A stretch of DNA of 64,000 bases from Cordia subcordata (Eukaryota; Streptophyta; Magnoliopsida; Boraginales; Cordiaceae): the NCBI GenBank assembly GCA_028554755.1, contig JAPTOF010000016.1:13512001-13576000 (forward strand), read 5' to 3'. The translations under genes and the position numbers were made by a program. The first letter of the stretch is position 1, and each line of letters begins with the position of its first letter. The notes below the pieces were generated by a model. The model saw only the letters and a list, made by a program, of their open reading frames with translations. It did not search any database and was not told where the DNA came from. Positions 24,122-35,014 of this stretch are shown piece after piece.

Positions 24122-25883
24122 TCTTTCAGTTTTGGGGTTGGAGGGTTCAAAATACAATCGGAAAACTAAGTAGGTAATAAGCTTTACAGTTTCAACAAGT
24201 AATCCTTTGAACATTTTCAGGTTTCCAGCTTGGCTATACTGTGCATTTTTGGGTCATATGTATCATTTCTGTTTGTTCGAACAGATGAGGATTGCTCTTG
24301 GTGAGATAAATTGTTAGGAAATAAAATTCCTCTTCTTTTGTTTGCTTCAGGTGATGTTCTTTTCACTTTTCTTTTTTTTTTTCCATCCATTTTGGCATAA
24401 ATTATGACAGCTTTGCTCTGCTTCTAATGATTTAATCTTATAAATTGGATAATTTTATCCCTAACATTAGGTGGCTTCCTCTTCCAATGAACCCTCAGTT
24501 TGACCTCCTTTATAAAAGAAGAAAACCATGCCTTAAAATTAGAGAGCATCGATCAGAGATGTTTGATCGAGTACACAATGAATTTCTATATTTTCTCTTA
24601 CAAGAGCTGTTTAATCATGTTTGTTGAATAGCAACCAATTGGAAGCAAAGAAAAGCAAAATATACACGATTAGTATGTTAAAGTTACAAAGAAAGAAGAA
24701 TTTCTACAAGTATTAAAGAGAGAATAATAGTATGCACCATAGTCGCCAGATTTGTCAAAACCCCTGGGAACTGCGCACTAGTTCACATGTACCAATTCAC
24801 GGTAACAAAACACTACCATTCACATTTGAGTTCACTAAAGTTGGTGAATCGAGCAATATATAATTTTTACCAAAAAATGATGGAAGAAATAGAAAATTTA
24901 AATTTTTACAAGATTTGGATTTTGGATATTATGTTTGAATTTTGCATTAGAATATTATATTGCCTATTACATTTGGATTTTAGATTTTGTAATTTAAATT
25001 AATTTTGGAGCAAATTGATTTTAAAAATTAATAAACAAAATAAATTATAAATGAACCTAATAATTTTTAAAAACGTACCTGAACCCAATTAGCTTACCGA
25101 ACTAGTATACCCTCGCACTCTATAAACTACTAAGCTGAGTACCCCATACCTGAACTCCTACCGTGACTCAGAAAGTATCACAAATTTGGTAACTATGGAA
25201 TGGACAAGCAAACTCAACTTCTATGAAGACAGCCTGCCCTTGTCTCTTCTGTCGTGTTTATATTGTTCACTCCGTGCAACTAGAACAAGCTCATATTGCT
25301 TAAGTGAGTTGTCTCTCTTTTGACTTAAAAATCTCCGCTTTTGATGTTGAAATTGTGAATGGTCACCGATATTGTGATAGTACCTTGCCTTGTATGATAT
25401 TGTGTTTGGGATTTTCGTGTGTTGTCAGCTTGAAACCTTGGGGTAATTAAAATTTCTCGACACGTGGAAGGAGAATTCTATTTTCGGTTAAGAAATAGCG
25501 ACAACGGTAAAACTGCAGCTGGAATATGTTTATTGGTTCAGAAATTGTAATATAATTCTTAAACATCTTACCTTTCCGGGAGTCTGAAAGAAACAAATCT
25601 AAAAGATTGCGTCAAAATATGCTTTATGCCCTGCCTTGAATGTGTTATTAATTTGTTTGATGGTCCAAACTGTGACGATAAGGAAATTGAACCAGAGGGT
25701 TTGCAAGAAGCAAAAGCCAAATTATAGTTCCCCAACTTGACTTTAATCAACATTTCTTATTTCTTCAGTGCTTGAATTTATCTTATCACATTATTACCAT
25801 AATAAGCTGGTTTTTGGCAAGATATTTAGGAAATTCATCATGAAAGTGGGACTGCTGATTAAAATTACTGCAAGAATGAGCAC
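24122..25883. other. Intergenic stretch, nothing recognised
   Basis: Less AT-rich than its surroundings in parts, but without a recognisable domain. Short open frames (for example 24445-24627 and 24787-25002, plus) have no recognisable motif. It could include upstream sequence belonging to the SRP receptor fragment at 27120. Confidence 0.35.
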
Positions 25884-25886
25884 TTA

Positions 25887-26006
25887 GAGGGCGTTTGGCT
25901 TTGTTTATTTGGTGCTTATAAGCATCTAAATAGTAAAAAGTATGTAAAGAGGTGTTTTTTTTTAGGTGCTTATAAGCACCCTATATAAGCAAAGCCAAAC
26001 ACCCTC
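25887..26006. mobile_element. Short Tourist-like MITE (120 bp)
   Basis: Ends GAGGGCGTTTGGCTTTG and CAAAGCCAAACACCCTC are inverted with one mismatch, flanked by TTA at 25884-25886 and 26007-26009. The interior contains a GGTGCTTATAAGC motif twice, the second as the full palindrome GGTGCTTATAAGCACC. The outer 12 bases match family 2, but the interior differs and is much shorter. Confidence 0.85.
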
Positions 26007-26041
26007 TTAAGCCCATAATGCTTCTAACTAAGATTGATTGT

Positions 26042-26141
26042 ACTAGCATGAGGCAACCACTACTAGTTTATGGGATAATGATTAGGCAATTACTAGCATG
26101 ATGCAACCTCTACTAGTTTATGAGGTAATGATCTGGCAATT
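26042..26141. repeat. 50-bp tandem duplication
   Basis: The unit starting ACTAGCATGAGGCAACC (26042-26091) is repeated immediately at 26092-26141 with a few substitutions. Noncoding. Confidence 0.85.
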
Positions 26142-27119
26142 ACAAGAAACAATTGAAGGAAAGTACATCCTCAGCATTTTCCAAGTCAAAATGTCCAGGC
26201 TTCAACACTTATTAATTTGAAAAATGTTCTCGTGCTTCATTCTCTGTCAAAATTTCACCCATTTCTAATGTTTGCTACAGTGAGCTTATAGATCCTGTCG
26301 TTGCTGAAGCAACACCTCATTTTCTGAATACAAACAAGCGAAAGCTTCTTACTTCATTTCCGACCTTAATAACTCGGGTATATGGTCACTGATCCAGAAT
26401 CTGCTTCTTGTTTCAGGTTAAAAATCATTTATCTGGCTTAACTCTTGGTAAGTCCTATTGCCTTTCTTCTCTCATGGTAAGTAAAATAGTTCTATTTTGT
26501 CTTTCTTGCCTGTTGGTAAGTAAAATAGTTGCTCTATCCCAAATAGAATGTCTACTTCTGGCTTGGCGTGGTATCTAAGGAGAGTGTTGAAAATTTTCCG
26601 GGGGGTTTTTGAAGTGGAGCTAGTAATCTTCTAATAGAGGTTAGTACTAAGTAGGTCATTAGATGACTTTACTCTTTATTTGAGAAATTGGATAATCAAT
26701 TAAAAGTTATGCCAAAAGGAATAATAGACATTTGTTCTGGGAAGAGGGATTTTATGTCTATCTATCTTAAATATGCGTGTGTATAACTCAATTTAACTCT
26801 ATAGAATTTACCACTTATTTTATAAGAAAACAAATACTCTTATATATGCTATAGGTACATTTTATCTACTTTCAGACTAATTTGTATGCTTGAGCTTTAC
26901 TTTTTGCTAGTGTGATCAAATGTGCTCAAAGTCAAATTCATATCCACTGAATGATCTATTAAAGAAAAAGAAGAGTGAAAAACTGCTAATTCATTTACTA
27001 TGTCATGCTGATAGTGCAATTTCAAGTGCTTACTGTTAGTTCAACTTTTTTCAGCTAATTAGTCGTTGTGCATAACTTGTTGATTGGTTTCTGCATGATA
27101 TGTTTTTAGGTTGTAAAGA
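26142..27119. other. Noncoding stretch, possible 5' region of the SRP receptor copy
   Basis: No coding region is recognised. It contains plausible splice signals (GGTAAGTCC near 26450, GGTAAGTAAAATAG twice near 26480 and 26515). A pyrimidine-rich TTTTTAG lies just before the pseudogene start. It is consistent with a duplicated 5' UTR and intron of the parent gene, but this is inferred only from position. Confidence 0.35.
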
Positions 27120-27489
27120 TGCTAGAACAGTTACTAATATTCGCAAGAGGAGGATTGATCCTCTGGACGTGTAAAGAGCTTGGAAATGCTCTCAGAGGTT
27201 CTCCAATTGACACCTTGATCGGGTCCTGCCGTTTGGAGGAGCGATCAGGGGGCTGCATCTTACAATTATGATGGCCTAGGTGCTTCTTATACTCTGAAAT
27301 GGACATTCCATAATGAACTGGGGCTTGTGTTTGTTGCTGCCTATCAACGAATCCTCCATCTTTTTGTATGTGGATGATTCGCTTGCTATGGTGAAGCGAG
27401 AGTTCTTAGAAATCTATGATCCAAAGCAGACTGTTTAAAATGATTTTGATGACATTTTTCTGCAGCTTAAGAGGGAGGCTGAGGCGCCT
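27120..27489 (+). pseudogene. SRPRA: SRP receptor alpha subunit fragment, N-terminal
   Basis: A broken copy of the first coding exon of the signal recognition particle receptor alpha subunit, the ER docking protein that receives ribosome-SRP complexes. From the ATG at 27120 it reads MLEQLLIFARGGLILWTCKE and continues to LRGSPIDTLIGSCRLEERSG. A base change/indel near 27250 shifts the frame, after which SYTLKWTFHNELGLVF, YQRIL and FYDPK-like residues appear in other frames up to about 27480. This corresponds to the SRX (longin-like) domain only; the NG GTPase part is missing. A splice-acceptor-like TTTTTAG before the ATG argues for a genomic rather than retrotransposed copy. The gypsy LTR cuts it off. 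Confidence 0.82.
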
Positions 27490-28010
27490 TGTTACGCCCT
27501 TAGCCTATCCCAAGCGTAACATGCGGCACTTAGACACTTTGCTCAAGTAAAAGTGGCCAAGTCAACCTGCAAAACTACAAACAAAGGAAATTTGCACGGA
27601 AAAGAGTAAAGTAGCGGAATAAAGAGATGAGAGAATAAGGCTTTTTATTACTCTCAACTTTTTGTATATCCTGTACAAATGAGAAGTTAGGCTATTTATA
27701 CATCTCCTCTAGCAAATGAATGGATATGATTGTCTTGATCTAACGGCTAGCACTATCTTCTAGACTCTTCTGCATTAATTAGGGGATTTTGCAAATCAAT
27801 CAAGAAGATTCTACAATCAATTACAACAGAATATCACACAGTTAAGGGGATTGAGAATAATTCAAAATGCCTACCATATTTGTTCCTATCTATAGAATTT
27901 TCTAGATGTTCCAAGAAAGGAAAGTGACATGTGTGCCTCCTTGTGAGCCTCGTCATCTTCGCCAAGTGGCAGCCTACATAAAAACTGTATCATCGGGGCG
28001 GGGTGTAACA
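27490..28010 (-). repeat. Chromovirus 3' LTR
   Basis: 521 bp with near-inverted ends TGTTACGCC and GGTGTAACA on the plus strand. Right of it the minus strand reads TGGGGGAGAA (28011-28020), a polypurine tract. No second LTR is in the window. Confidence 0.8.
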
Positions 28011-28029
28011 TTCTCCCCCACCTATTCCC

Positions 28030-28635
28030 GCGAACGTCCTCGTCGCGTTTCCTTCATGATACCTTTCAATCTCCTTTGTAAATTGCCACATAGAGTGTGC
28101 TGGTTTCCAACTTGCCTCACTTGATGGCAAGCCCTTCCAATGTACCAAGTACTCGCGTCAAGAAGGTATTCCTCTCTTGTAAATCATGCAATCAGCTTCT
28201 ATGAAGTCAATCTCTTTGTCATAAGAATCTACCACGGTCGTTGGTGCTCTTTTGGATTCCCCTCGGCATGGATCCTCCTTATCTTCGTGGTATGGTTTCA
28301 ACATGTTTACATGGAATACTGGATGGATCTTCAGATTTGGTGACAGGTCTAGCTTATAAGAAACATCACCAACTTTGTTGATCACCTCGTAAGGCCCTTC
28401 GTACTTGTGTACGAGTCCTTTATGCACATTTCGGAATGCCTTGAATTGTTGTGGTAGAAGCTTCATCATGACTTTGTCCCCAACTTAGAAGGAGACATTT
28501 CTCTTTCCCTTGTCAACCTACTTTTTCATCTTTTTAGCTACTTTGTCAAGATAAGTCCTTGTCAAATCAACTTGTTCCTTCCATGCCTTAGCTATTTGGT
28601 AGGCTGAAGGACATCAAAGTCATTTTCAAACTCCT
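28030..28635 (-). pseudogene. Gypsy integrase C-terminus with chromodomain
   Basis: From about 28610 leftwards the minus strand encodes AWKEQVDLTRTYLDKVAKKM, then GDKVMMKLLPQQF, KYEGPYEV and KLDLSPNLKIHPVFHVNML. This is the GPY/F-type integrase tail. After a stop near 28158 a chromodomain follows (YLVHWKGLPSSEASW, then FTKEIERYHEG) down to about 28030. Chromodomains of this kind are thought to direct insertion towards particular chromatin. At least three stops or shifts are seen, so it is inactive. Confidence 0.88.
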
Positions 28636-29258
28636 GTTAGGTATTTTAACGACAATGCTAAACTAAAGTGGGTGTGCACAATTTTAAAAAGTATAAAGGG
28701 GTAAATAGGTTGTTTTAAGGCTATAAGAGGTTTCCATGCACATGGACCAAACTATAGGGGTAATTAGCAATTTACTCTAGATAATTTAATTGAACTGAAC
28801 AGGATTTTAAATATAATATAAAAAATCAAATTTACAAAATTTAATAATCAAAATCGAGCGCAATTTGTTTGAAATCGAGAAAAGGAATTGATGAATTCTT
28901 TTCTTTTTGTTTGGTCTCAGTTAATGATTAAATAAGCCATGCAATATATATTATCTAGTCTGAATTTTAGAATTTTGAGATTTCAAATTTTTGTTGGAAA
29001 TTATTCATATAACTATGAGAACGACTTTGTTTTGATATTTCAATTATTTCAACTATTAATCAAAATTCGTATCTCATATTCAATACCATAAATAAAATTA
29101 AACTTTTTAAATTAAAAAAAAAAAAAAACGAAGCCAAACCAAACAAATTGAGCAAGCTAGCCAAAATAACATTTCAATTCAAACGCCATCACCGGTGAGG
29201 ATTCCAAGTTGACTGGTTTGTAATAAATGAAACCACAACTGATCAAACATCTAAAAGA
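28636..29258. other. AT-rich intergenic DNA
   Basis: No coding region. Contains A/T runs (for example the poly(A) tract near 29115) and nothing recognisable. It lies 3' of the storage-protein gene. Confidence 0.5.
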
Positions 29259-29264
29259 TTTATT
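29259..29264 (-). promoter_or_regulatory. Candidate poly(A) signal of the storage-protein gene
   Basis: AATAAA on the minus strand about 140 bases after the stop codon. Plant polyadenylation signals are loose, so this is only a plausible site. Confidence 0.4.
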
Positions 29265-29401
29265 CTTAGCTTCATTTAACCCACGAAAATAAGTTGGAAT
29301 TAATAACTCCACATACATATGTAGGTAGATTAGCTCAGCTTGCACTATTAACTAGTACATTAATTAAACTGCCTAAGGGCAGACAACGCACATAGCCATC
29401 G

Positions 29402-32021
29402 CTAAAAGGACTCGTTCATAATAGAGAAGAGTGGTGATCGGGTGGCTTTCTTTTGGGCTTTCACCAGAGCCTCGATGAATGTCTTAACAACTCTGCAAAC
29501 GTTTCTAGCAGCGAGCTCGCCATAAGTCGAAGCCTGGGAGGCGTCGGAGCCACCACCGGCGTAGTTAGATAGGCCCCTAAAGGTAATGAAAGGCACCTTC
29601 TGCTGCAAGCAAACCAGCGCCACAGCTGCACTTTCCATGTCTACCGGCCCTGCTTTAAACTTGGTAAACAAGAAATCTCTGTAAGCAGCATTGTCCAAGA
29701 ACACGTTTGAACTGATTCCGAATCGCAGGGACTGAATCTGAGGAGTTGTTTTCACGCAGGTGGTTCCATTGTTCGTGCAATTCAGTAGTTTCACCTGAAC
29801 AAATTAAAGACCAATAGGAAAGAATAAACTTAATTATTATAGCTTGAGAACTATATATAATAAACTTGGTGACAAATGATAAGTGTAAGATCTTTTAATA
29901 GAAAAAGAATTCCACGAAAGAAGACCCAACAAACAAAATTAGGGTTTATAGTAGTCCCTAAGCTAATTCATATCTGTCAATTACCTTGAGGATACTATTT
30001 TGTGATATTATTATATACATACCCACGAAAAATTAGAAATGATCAGAGTCTTGTTTACCTTGAGGCCACTGGCAATCTTGGTGTAAGTAGAGTCAACGGG
30101 AACCCAAAACACGCTTTGTCCTTCCTCAGGGGTGCCATCGGCGGGAAAGACATTTTCTGGTTGATACCAGACGTTGTTCAGAAGATTGTCGGCCGAGTCG
30201 CAATTACCTTGAGTGGCCTTTGTGTAAGTTGCAAAATTAAGATATCCATATTCTTTTGTGTCGTTAAAGGGTAGTAGATTTTCTGGTCCATCTCCAAATC
30301 TCTGCAAAACATTTATCATTTTAACTTATTGTCTTACTTTATTTTTCTATATATATCCACACTATGTTTTAAGAAAAGGTGATATAAGAAAGAATAAGCT
30401 GGTCGTCTTAATTAAGCATAACATGAGAGAAAGAATAAGTTAGTCGTCTTAATTTGAGACAGAAATATAAAATTTTAGTTACTATTTGTGTGATCAATTA
30501 AAAATCAATCACTAAAGAAATTAGTGATAAGACTTTTTTTGACCCATGGACTAGGTCACAAATTCATTTTATTGATTTTCACTAATGCCCTTTTCGCTTT
30601 TGTAGAGTTTGCACATGCCATGACATGATAGTTTATGCTGTGTGTATATATATGTATATTTGTCTATTCCTTCAAATGATTAATTATCACACCAGAGGGT
30701 AGATGGGAAAAATATTTATGCCAAATAATTAATCTTTTTGATACATGAGATAGATACTTTCTTCATATTGAAAGTTCTACATATCAGGTCAACCTGAATA
30801 TCTGTAGATTGTTGAAAGAAACTAAAAATTTTAAAATTGTGTATATATTAATGGTAATCAGTCACGTAATGAAAATGTCTTTTTCATTGATGAGCATCAA
30901 CTCATTTAAAAACTTAAATTTATAGAAAGTTATTTATTACTTGTAGAGACTATTTGTTGTATTTGTTTATTCTTTTTAACACGAACCCTCACGTGTACTT
31001 AGTTTTTAGGGTTATAAAGAGTAGTTTTAAATTGTCGATGGGTTAAAGTGAAATTTGAATGCCTTAATCTTTCATTATCTTGGAGTTTCATACCTACCTT
31101 ACTAATAATTTCAGGTACTATTTTAAGTTAATATCTCATTTGAAAGTTTACACATGAGATCATGCATGTATAGATAAGATAGGCGTTTGTATAGATGAGC
31201 TTGGACGAAAACTGTAATAACCTGCCAAGTCCAAAAACCAACATGAGCCCATTTTTTAGGAATGGCGACATCCCCAATATTATGCCAGGGGTTCACATTA
31301 CCGGACACGCCAAAGTGTACAACTCCTGTAACATTGAATAAGCTCAACAGCAGCTGCGTAGTTATAGCTGCATTTGTCTGTGTAATACACGACACAAAGA
31401 AGGCTTAGAATCGGCCATGATAAAGAAAGAGCTCAAATTAAATTTTATCAAAAGCCAAAAGATAAAGTTTCTCAAAAGTATTCAAATGAGCCCTTAATTA
31501 GAACCTAAATTTAACAAAAAACTGCATACCATTCCTGATCCGGACATAACCAATATGACCTTCTGCTTTTTAATGGTTGCAAACCTGAATCTCTTACCTT
31601 GTAAAACAAAAAAAAGGTAAGCGTCACATGAAATATTCTTCATAATATTGGATAACAGAATGTGGCTAAGGTTTAAATATAGATACAGTCTCTAGCCAGT
31701 TAGTTCCCTCTCACCAGAAAATAACTGTCTACTGACTATAGTATGCTTGTCACTCTACCCCTCACCCGAGAGTTAGATGTATAGTTTGTAGTAATAATTA
31801 CCTGCGTAATCTATGACCAGGTCATCTGGATGGTAGCTCGGGTTCTCGAGAAGAGGACTCATCTCGGAATAGTTAGGGACAACTAGTCCTAGGTAAGAGG
31901 TATTGTTGTTAGCCTGCTGGATCAATTTTAATGTTTCTTCATCTATTATAGCATTAGTTTGCAATGTGTTTAGAGTGATCAGAGTGAACACACATATCAG
32001 TACAAGTATAGGAGCTGCCAT
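29402..32021 (-). CDS. Bark storage protein A-like (nucleoside phosphorylase superfamily)
   Basis: Five exons on the minus strand: 32021-31802, 31597-31530, 31377-31222, 30301-30059, 29794-29402. All introns have GT-AG borders and the exons total 1080 bases, giving 359 residues with no break. Residues 1-24 are a hydrophobic signal peptide (ILVLICVFTLI), so the protein should enter the secretory pathway, as vacuolar storage proteins do. Family marks: SGSGMTNAAITTQLLL (about 92-107), the Gly-rich GVSGNVNPWHNIGDV in exon 3, VDMESAAVA (280-288, ribose/purine pocket), FRGLSNYAGGGS (300-311). The usual catalytic Asp of the RxxSD motif is Asn306 here, which suggests storage rather than enzymatic activity. 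Poplar BSP/WIN4-type proteins are the known relatives. It is the only intact host gene in the window. Confidence 0.92.
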
Positions 32022-32097
32022 TTCTGAGAGCTGTTGAGAGAGAGAGTTTTTAAAGGGGGGGTGTAGGGGTTTGAGGTTTGAGAAGTCGGGAGAGTCG

Positions 32098-32105
32098 TTT
32101 ATATA
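32098..32105 (-). promoter_or_regulatory. TATA box of the storage-protein gene
   Basis: TATATAAA on the minus strand, 77 bases before the start codon. This would give a 5' UTR of roughly 45 bases that includes a CT-rich leader (complement of the gag repeat at 32028-32045). Confidence 0.7.
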
Positions 32106-32408
32106 GGCATTTACATGAAGTTTTTCAAATTTTTTGACCTTTTCTTTTTTTTAACCATAGTTACATATTAGGTTTTGTTATCTGGTGCATATAAATGTCT
32201 TGATTGTAATAGTTTCAGATACAGGAGGACCACTACAGCTGCTCAGCCAACAATTAACACATACCCCAAGATGTCTATGGTTAAAGGTGAAGAGGGAACC
32301 GATTCATGATATGAGTTTGAATCATTTAGGTTACGTGTTCTCGACTTAATTGGTTCATATCGCACGTGATAATTATCCTATAACTCGATAGAGTCTTGCT
32401 TTTGATAG

Positions 32409-32880
32409 AGGTGCGTTTCGGTAACTTCCATATCTTGTACTATATAATAGTCGTACACAATGGGACTTATATACGATCTTATCACTTGTATTTTTTCTTG
32501 TATTTAAACACCATGTATACTATATTATGAATTTTTCTGGTATTAATGGTCGAACTCCACTAAGTGTATCAGTGATCAAACAACGCCATTTGAATTTTTC
32601 TTGTCGAAAAGATAACAATCAATACACCATGAAGGGAGGTGTATTTTGATAGCTTCTATTTCATACTATAGAATAGTTGTACAAAATATGACTCATATAC
32701 AATTTTATCACGTGTATTTTTCCTTGCATTTAAACACCATGTATGCTATATTCTGAATTTTTAGGGTATTGGTGATCGAACTCCACTGAGTGTATTGATG
32801 GTTGGATAACACCAACTAAATTTTTTTTTTTTTGTCGAAAAAATAATAATCAATACTCCATGAAGAGAGATACATCTTGA
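32409..32880. repeat. Tandem direct repeat upstream of the storage-protein gene
   Basis: Two units of about 227 bp (32409-32635 and 32636-32880) share blocks such as TTTAAACACCATGTAT, GGTCGAACTCCACT/GATCGAACTCCACT and CAATCAATAC. They are noncoding and diverged. The second unit overlaps the larger duplication that follows. Confidence 0.7.
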
Positions 32881-33920
32881 ATTTGATAATAAAAACTTTT
32901 TTAAAAAAATAAAAGCTATTTTTATAATTTTCTTCAAGAGCTCATCCGTCAATAAGGATGCCAAAAAACGACGAACGTGCTTTCTTTTTTTTTTTTTGGA
33001 CGATAATATCTTTTGTTATCCAACACGTGTTCGGTGTCGTATGTGTCGACACTGACACTTTTTCATATCCTGTCCAGTCTGAGCCCCACAGTAAGTTCAT
33101 AAATTTAAAAAAAGAAAAAAAAAAGAAAAAAAGGCGCCTCACAATGTTTGTGATAAGGCACTACGTGGGCTAATATTGGACAAGGGTCTCGTGATAAGCA
33201 AAATCAGAAATATGTGGTCATGTACTCTATATTCTGAATTTTCCTATAATTGGAGGTCAAATTATATTGGGTGTATTGATGATCGAATAACGCTAACTAA
33301 ATTTTTTTTGTTGAAAAAATAACAATCAATACACCATGAACAGAGATACATCTTGAATTTGATAATAAAAACTTTTTTTTAAAAAATAAAAGCTGTTTTT
33401 ATAATTTTCTTCAAGAGCTCATCGGTCAATAAGGAAGCCAAACAACGACGAACGTGCTTTTTTTTTTTTGGACGATAAGTTATCCAACACGTGTTCGGTG
33501 TCGTATCTGTTAAACACTGACACTTTTTCATATCCTGTCGAGTCTGAGCCCCACGGTAAGTTCACAAATTAAATAATAATAATAATAATAATAATAAAGA
33601 AAAAAGCGCCTCACAGTATTTGTGGTAAGGCACTGCGCGGGGACCTTTTTGACCTAAAGCCTGTTTAAATTGATTATTTTTAAAAATATTTTTTAATAAT
33701 TTTTAAAAAATAATTTTTTTAGAAATTAAAAATTTTGGTGTCTAAAAAATTATATTTAAAATTTTTTTAGAGTTTTAATTTTTTTAAAAATTAAATCAAA
33801 CAGTTATTACAAATTTAATATAACTTTTAAAAAAAAGTACTTTTTTTTGAAAAAAAAGTCAATCCAAACCGGCCCTAATACTGGACAAGGGTCTCACGAT
33901 AAGGCAAAATCAGAAATATG
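32738..33920. repeat. Tandem duplication of about 475 bp, second copy holding a MITE
   Basis: Copy one is 32738-33212. Copy two is 33219-33657 and continues at 33876-33920. Shared landmarks: ATATTCTGAATTTT, CATGAAGAGAGATACATC, CGACGAACGTGCTTT, CACGTGTTCGGTGTCGTAT, GTCTGAGCCCCAC and GGACAAGGGTCTC. Copy two carries the MITE 33658-33875 and an AAT microsatellite (33571-33597) in place of an A-rich tract in copy one. No gene. Confidence 0.85.
33658..33875. mobile_element. Tourist-like MITE (family 1, copy 2)
   Basis: 218 bp. The right end inverted, GGGCCGGTTTGGATTGACTT, matches the left AGCCTGTTTAAATTGATTA imperfectly. TAA lies on both sides (33655-33657, 33876-33878). The interior resembles the element at 2926-3156. 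The paralogous site in the upstream duplicate (near 33170) lacks the element. Confidence 0.78.
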
Positions 33921-34137
33921 TTTTTTTTATTCGGAATTAACTTTTTTTCTTTTTACCATAATTAAAGCATTATTTATTTATTTATTTTTTTACCCTCCAA
34001 TTTTAAGAAAATTGTGGAGTTATTATTTTCTACAAAAAATTAAAAAATATTTGAAAATGCATTTACTAATTAAAAATAGAAAATAATTTTTCTCTACTAT
34101 AAAACTGAAAAAATGCATTGATTTGTTAATAGTTTTA

Positions 34138-34611
34138 AAGGGTGTTTGGTTTGGCTTTTTTTTTTTCTGGTCAAATCTGCTTAAAGCTTAATTTAAGCTA
34201 ATGAAAGTGTTTGTTTTAATTAAAAACGTGCTTTTTTAAGTGGCTTTAAGTAGAAAATAAAAAGTTCCCCGACCCTAACTTATACTTTTTATGCTTTAAG
34301 CACTTTGAAAAAAAACAAGTTTAACCAAATCATTTACTCTCTTATCCTTGCCTTTTTATTTTTATTACTAAAATATTTTTACTGTTTTATCTTATACTTA
34401 CCTTTTTAAATTCTATTTTAATATCTTTAATAGCTATTTTAACCATATAACTTACTTTTCAACCCATTTTAATCAAACATGTAAATACTTATTTTTATAA
34501 CTATAACTTTTATTTAAACACGTAACTATTTAAAGTTGACAATTAAAAAAAAAGCCACTTAAAGTCAGAAGTGCTTTAAGTAGTTTTTTATAAGCCAATC
34601 CAAACACCCTC
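34138..34611. mobile_element. Tourist-like MITE (family 2, copy 2)
   Basis: 474 bp, flanked by TTA at 34135-34137 and 34612-34614. Its ends AAGGGTGTTTGG and CCAAACACCCTC are inverted with one terminal mismatch. It is homologous throughout to 20979-21453. Confidence 0.88.
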
Positions 34612-34614
34612 TTA

Positions 34615-35014
34615 ATATTTTTCTCTTTAATAAAACTAGAAAATACATTAAAAATTTTGAAACTACAGTGTGATTAAGAAGTGGATGAAGTTAAAAAAAA
34701 AAAAGTCAGTGAAGAAATAAATAACAACACAATAAGAAGAATCGAGCTAAGGATCAATATTATTATGGAATTTTAGGTTTTCTAAATAGAGAATTGTTAG
34801 AAAGTATTGCAGAATTATGAAAAGAAATTTTGGCAAATAATCCAGAGTTGTTTTTTACTACTCTTCTTTAATTTTGGAAAATTTAGAAAACTATTCTCCA
34901 GTTCTCATTTTAGTAAATTTTTCTTTATAAATATGATATTTTGTTTTATATTTTCTATAGAAAAATTTTCTATAAAATAATTCTAGTTTTGTCTAAGTAA
35001 ACAGGGCCTAAGTT
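34615..35014. other. AT-rich stretch, nothing recognised
   Basis: Noncoding, with A/T runs and no inverted-repeat element that could be delimited. Confidence 0.4.

Larger units (their letters stand above)
27490..28635 (-). mobile_element. Ty3/gypsy chromovirus, 3' end fragment
   Basis: The 3' part of a chromodomain-bearing gypsy element on the minus strand. It comprises the LTR (27490-28010), the adjacent polypurine tract and the end of the integrase. Everything upstream in the element (gag, protease, reverse transcriptase, integrase core and 5' LTR) is missing beyond about 28635. It joins directly to the SRP receptor fragment on its left. No target duplication can be tested. Confidence 0.85.

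Noticed and set aside
34089..34110. TCTCTACTATAAAAC resembling a Helitron 5' end
   Set aside because: The base before it is T rather than the A expected at a Helitron insertion, and no matching 3' end was found downstream.
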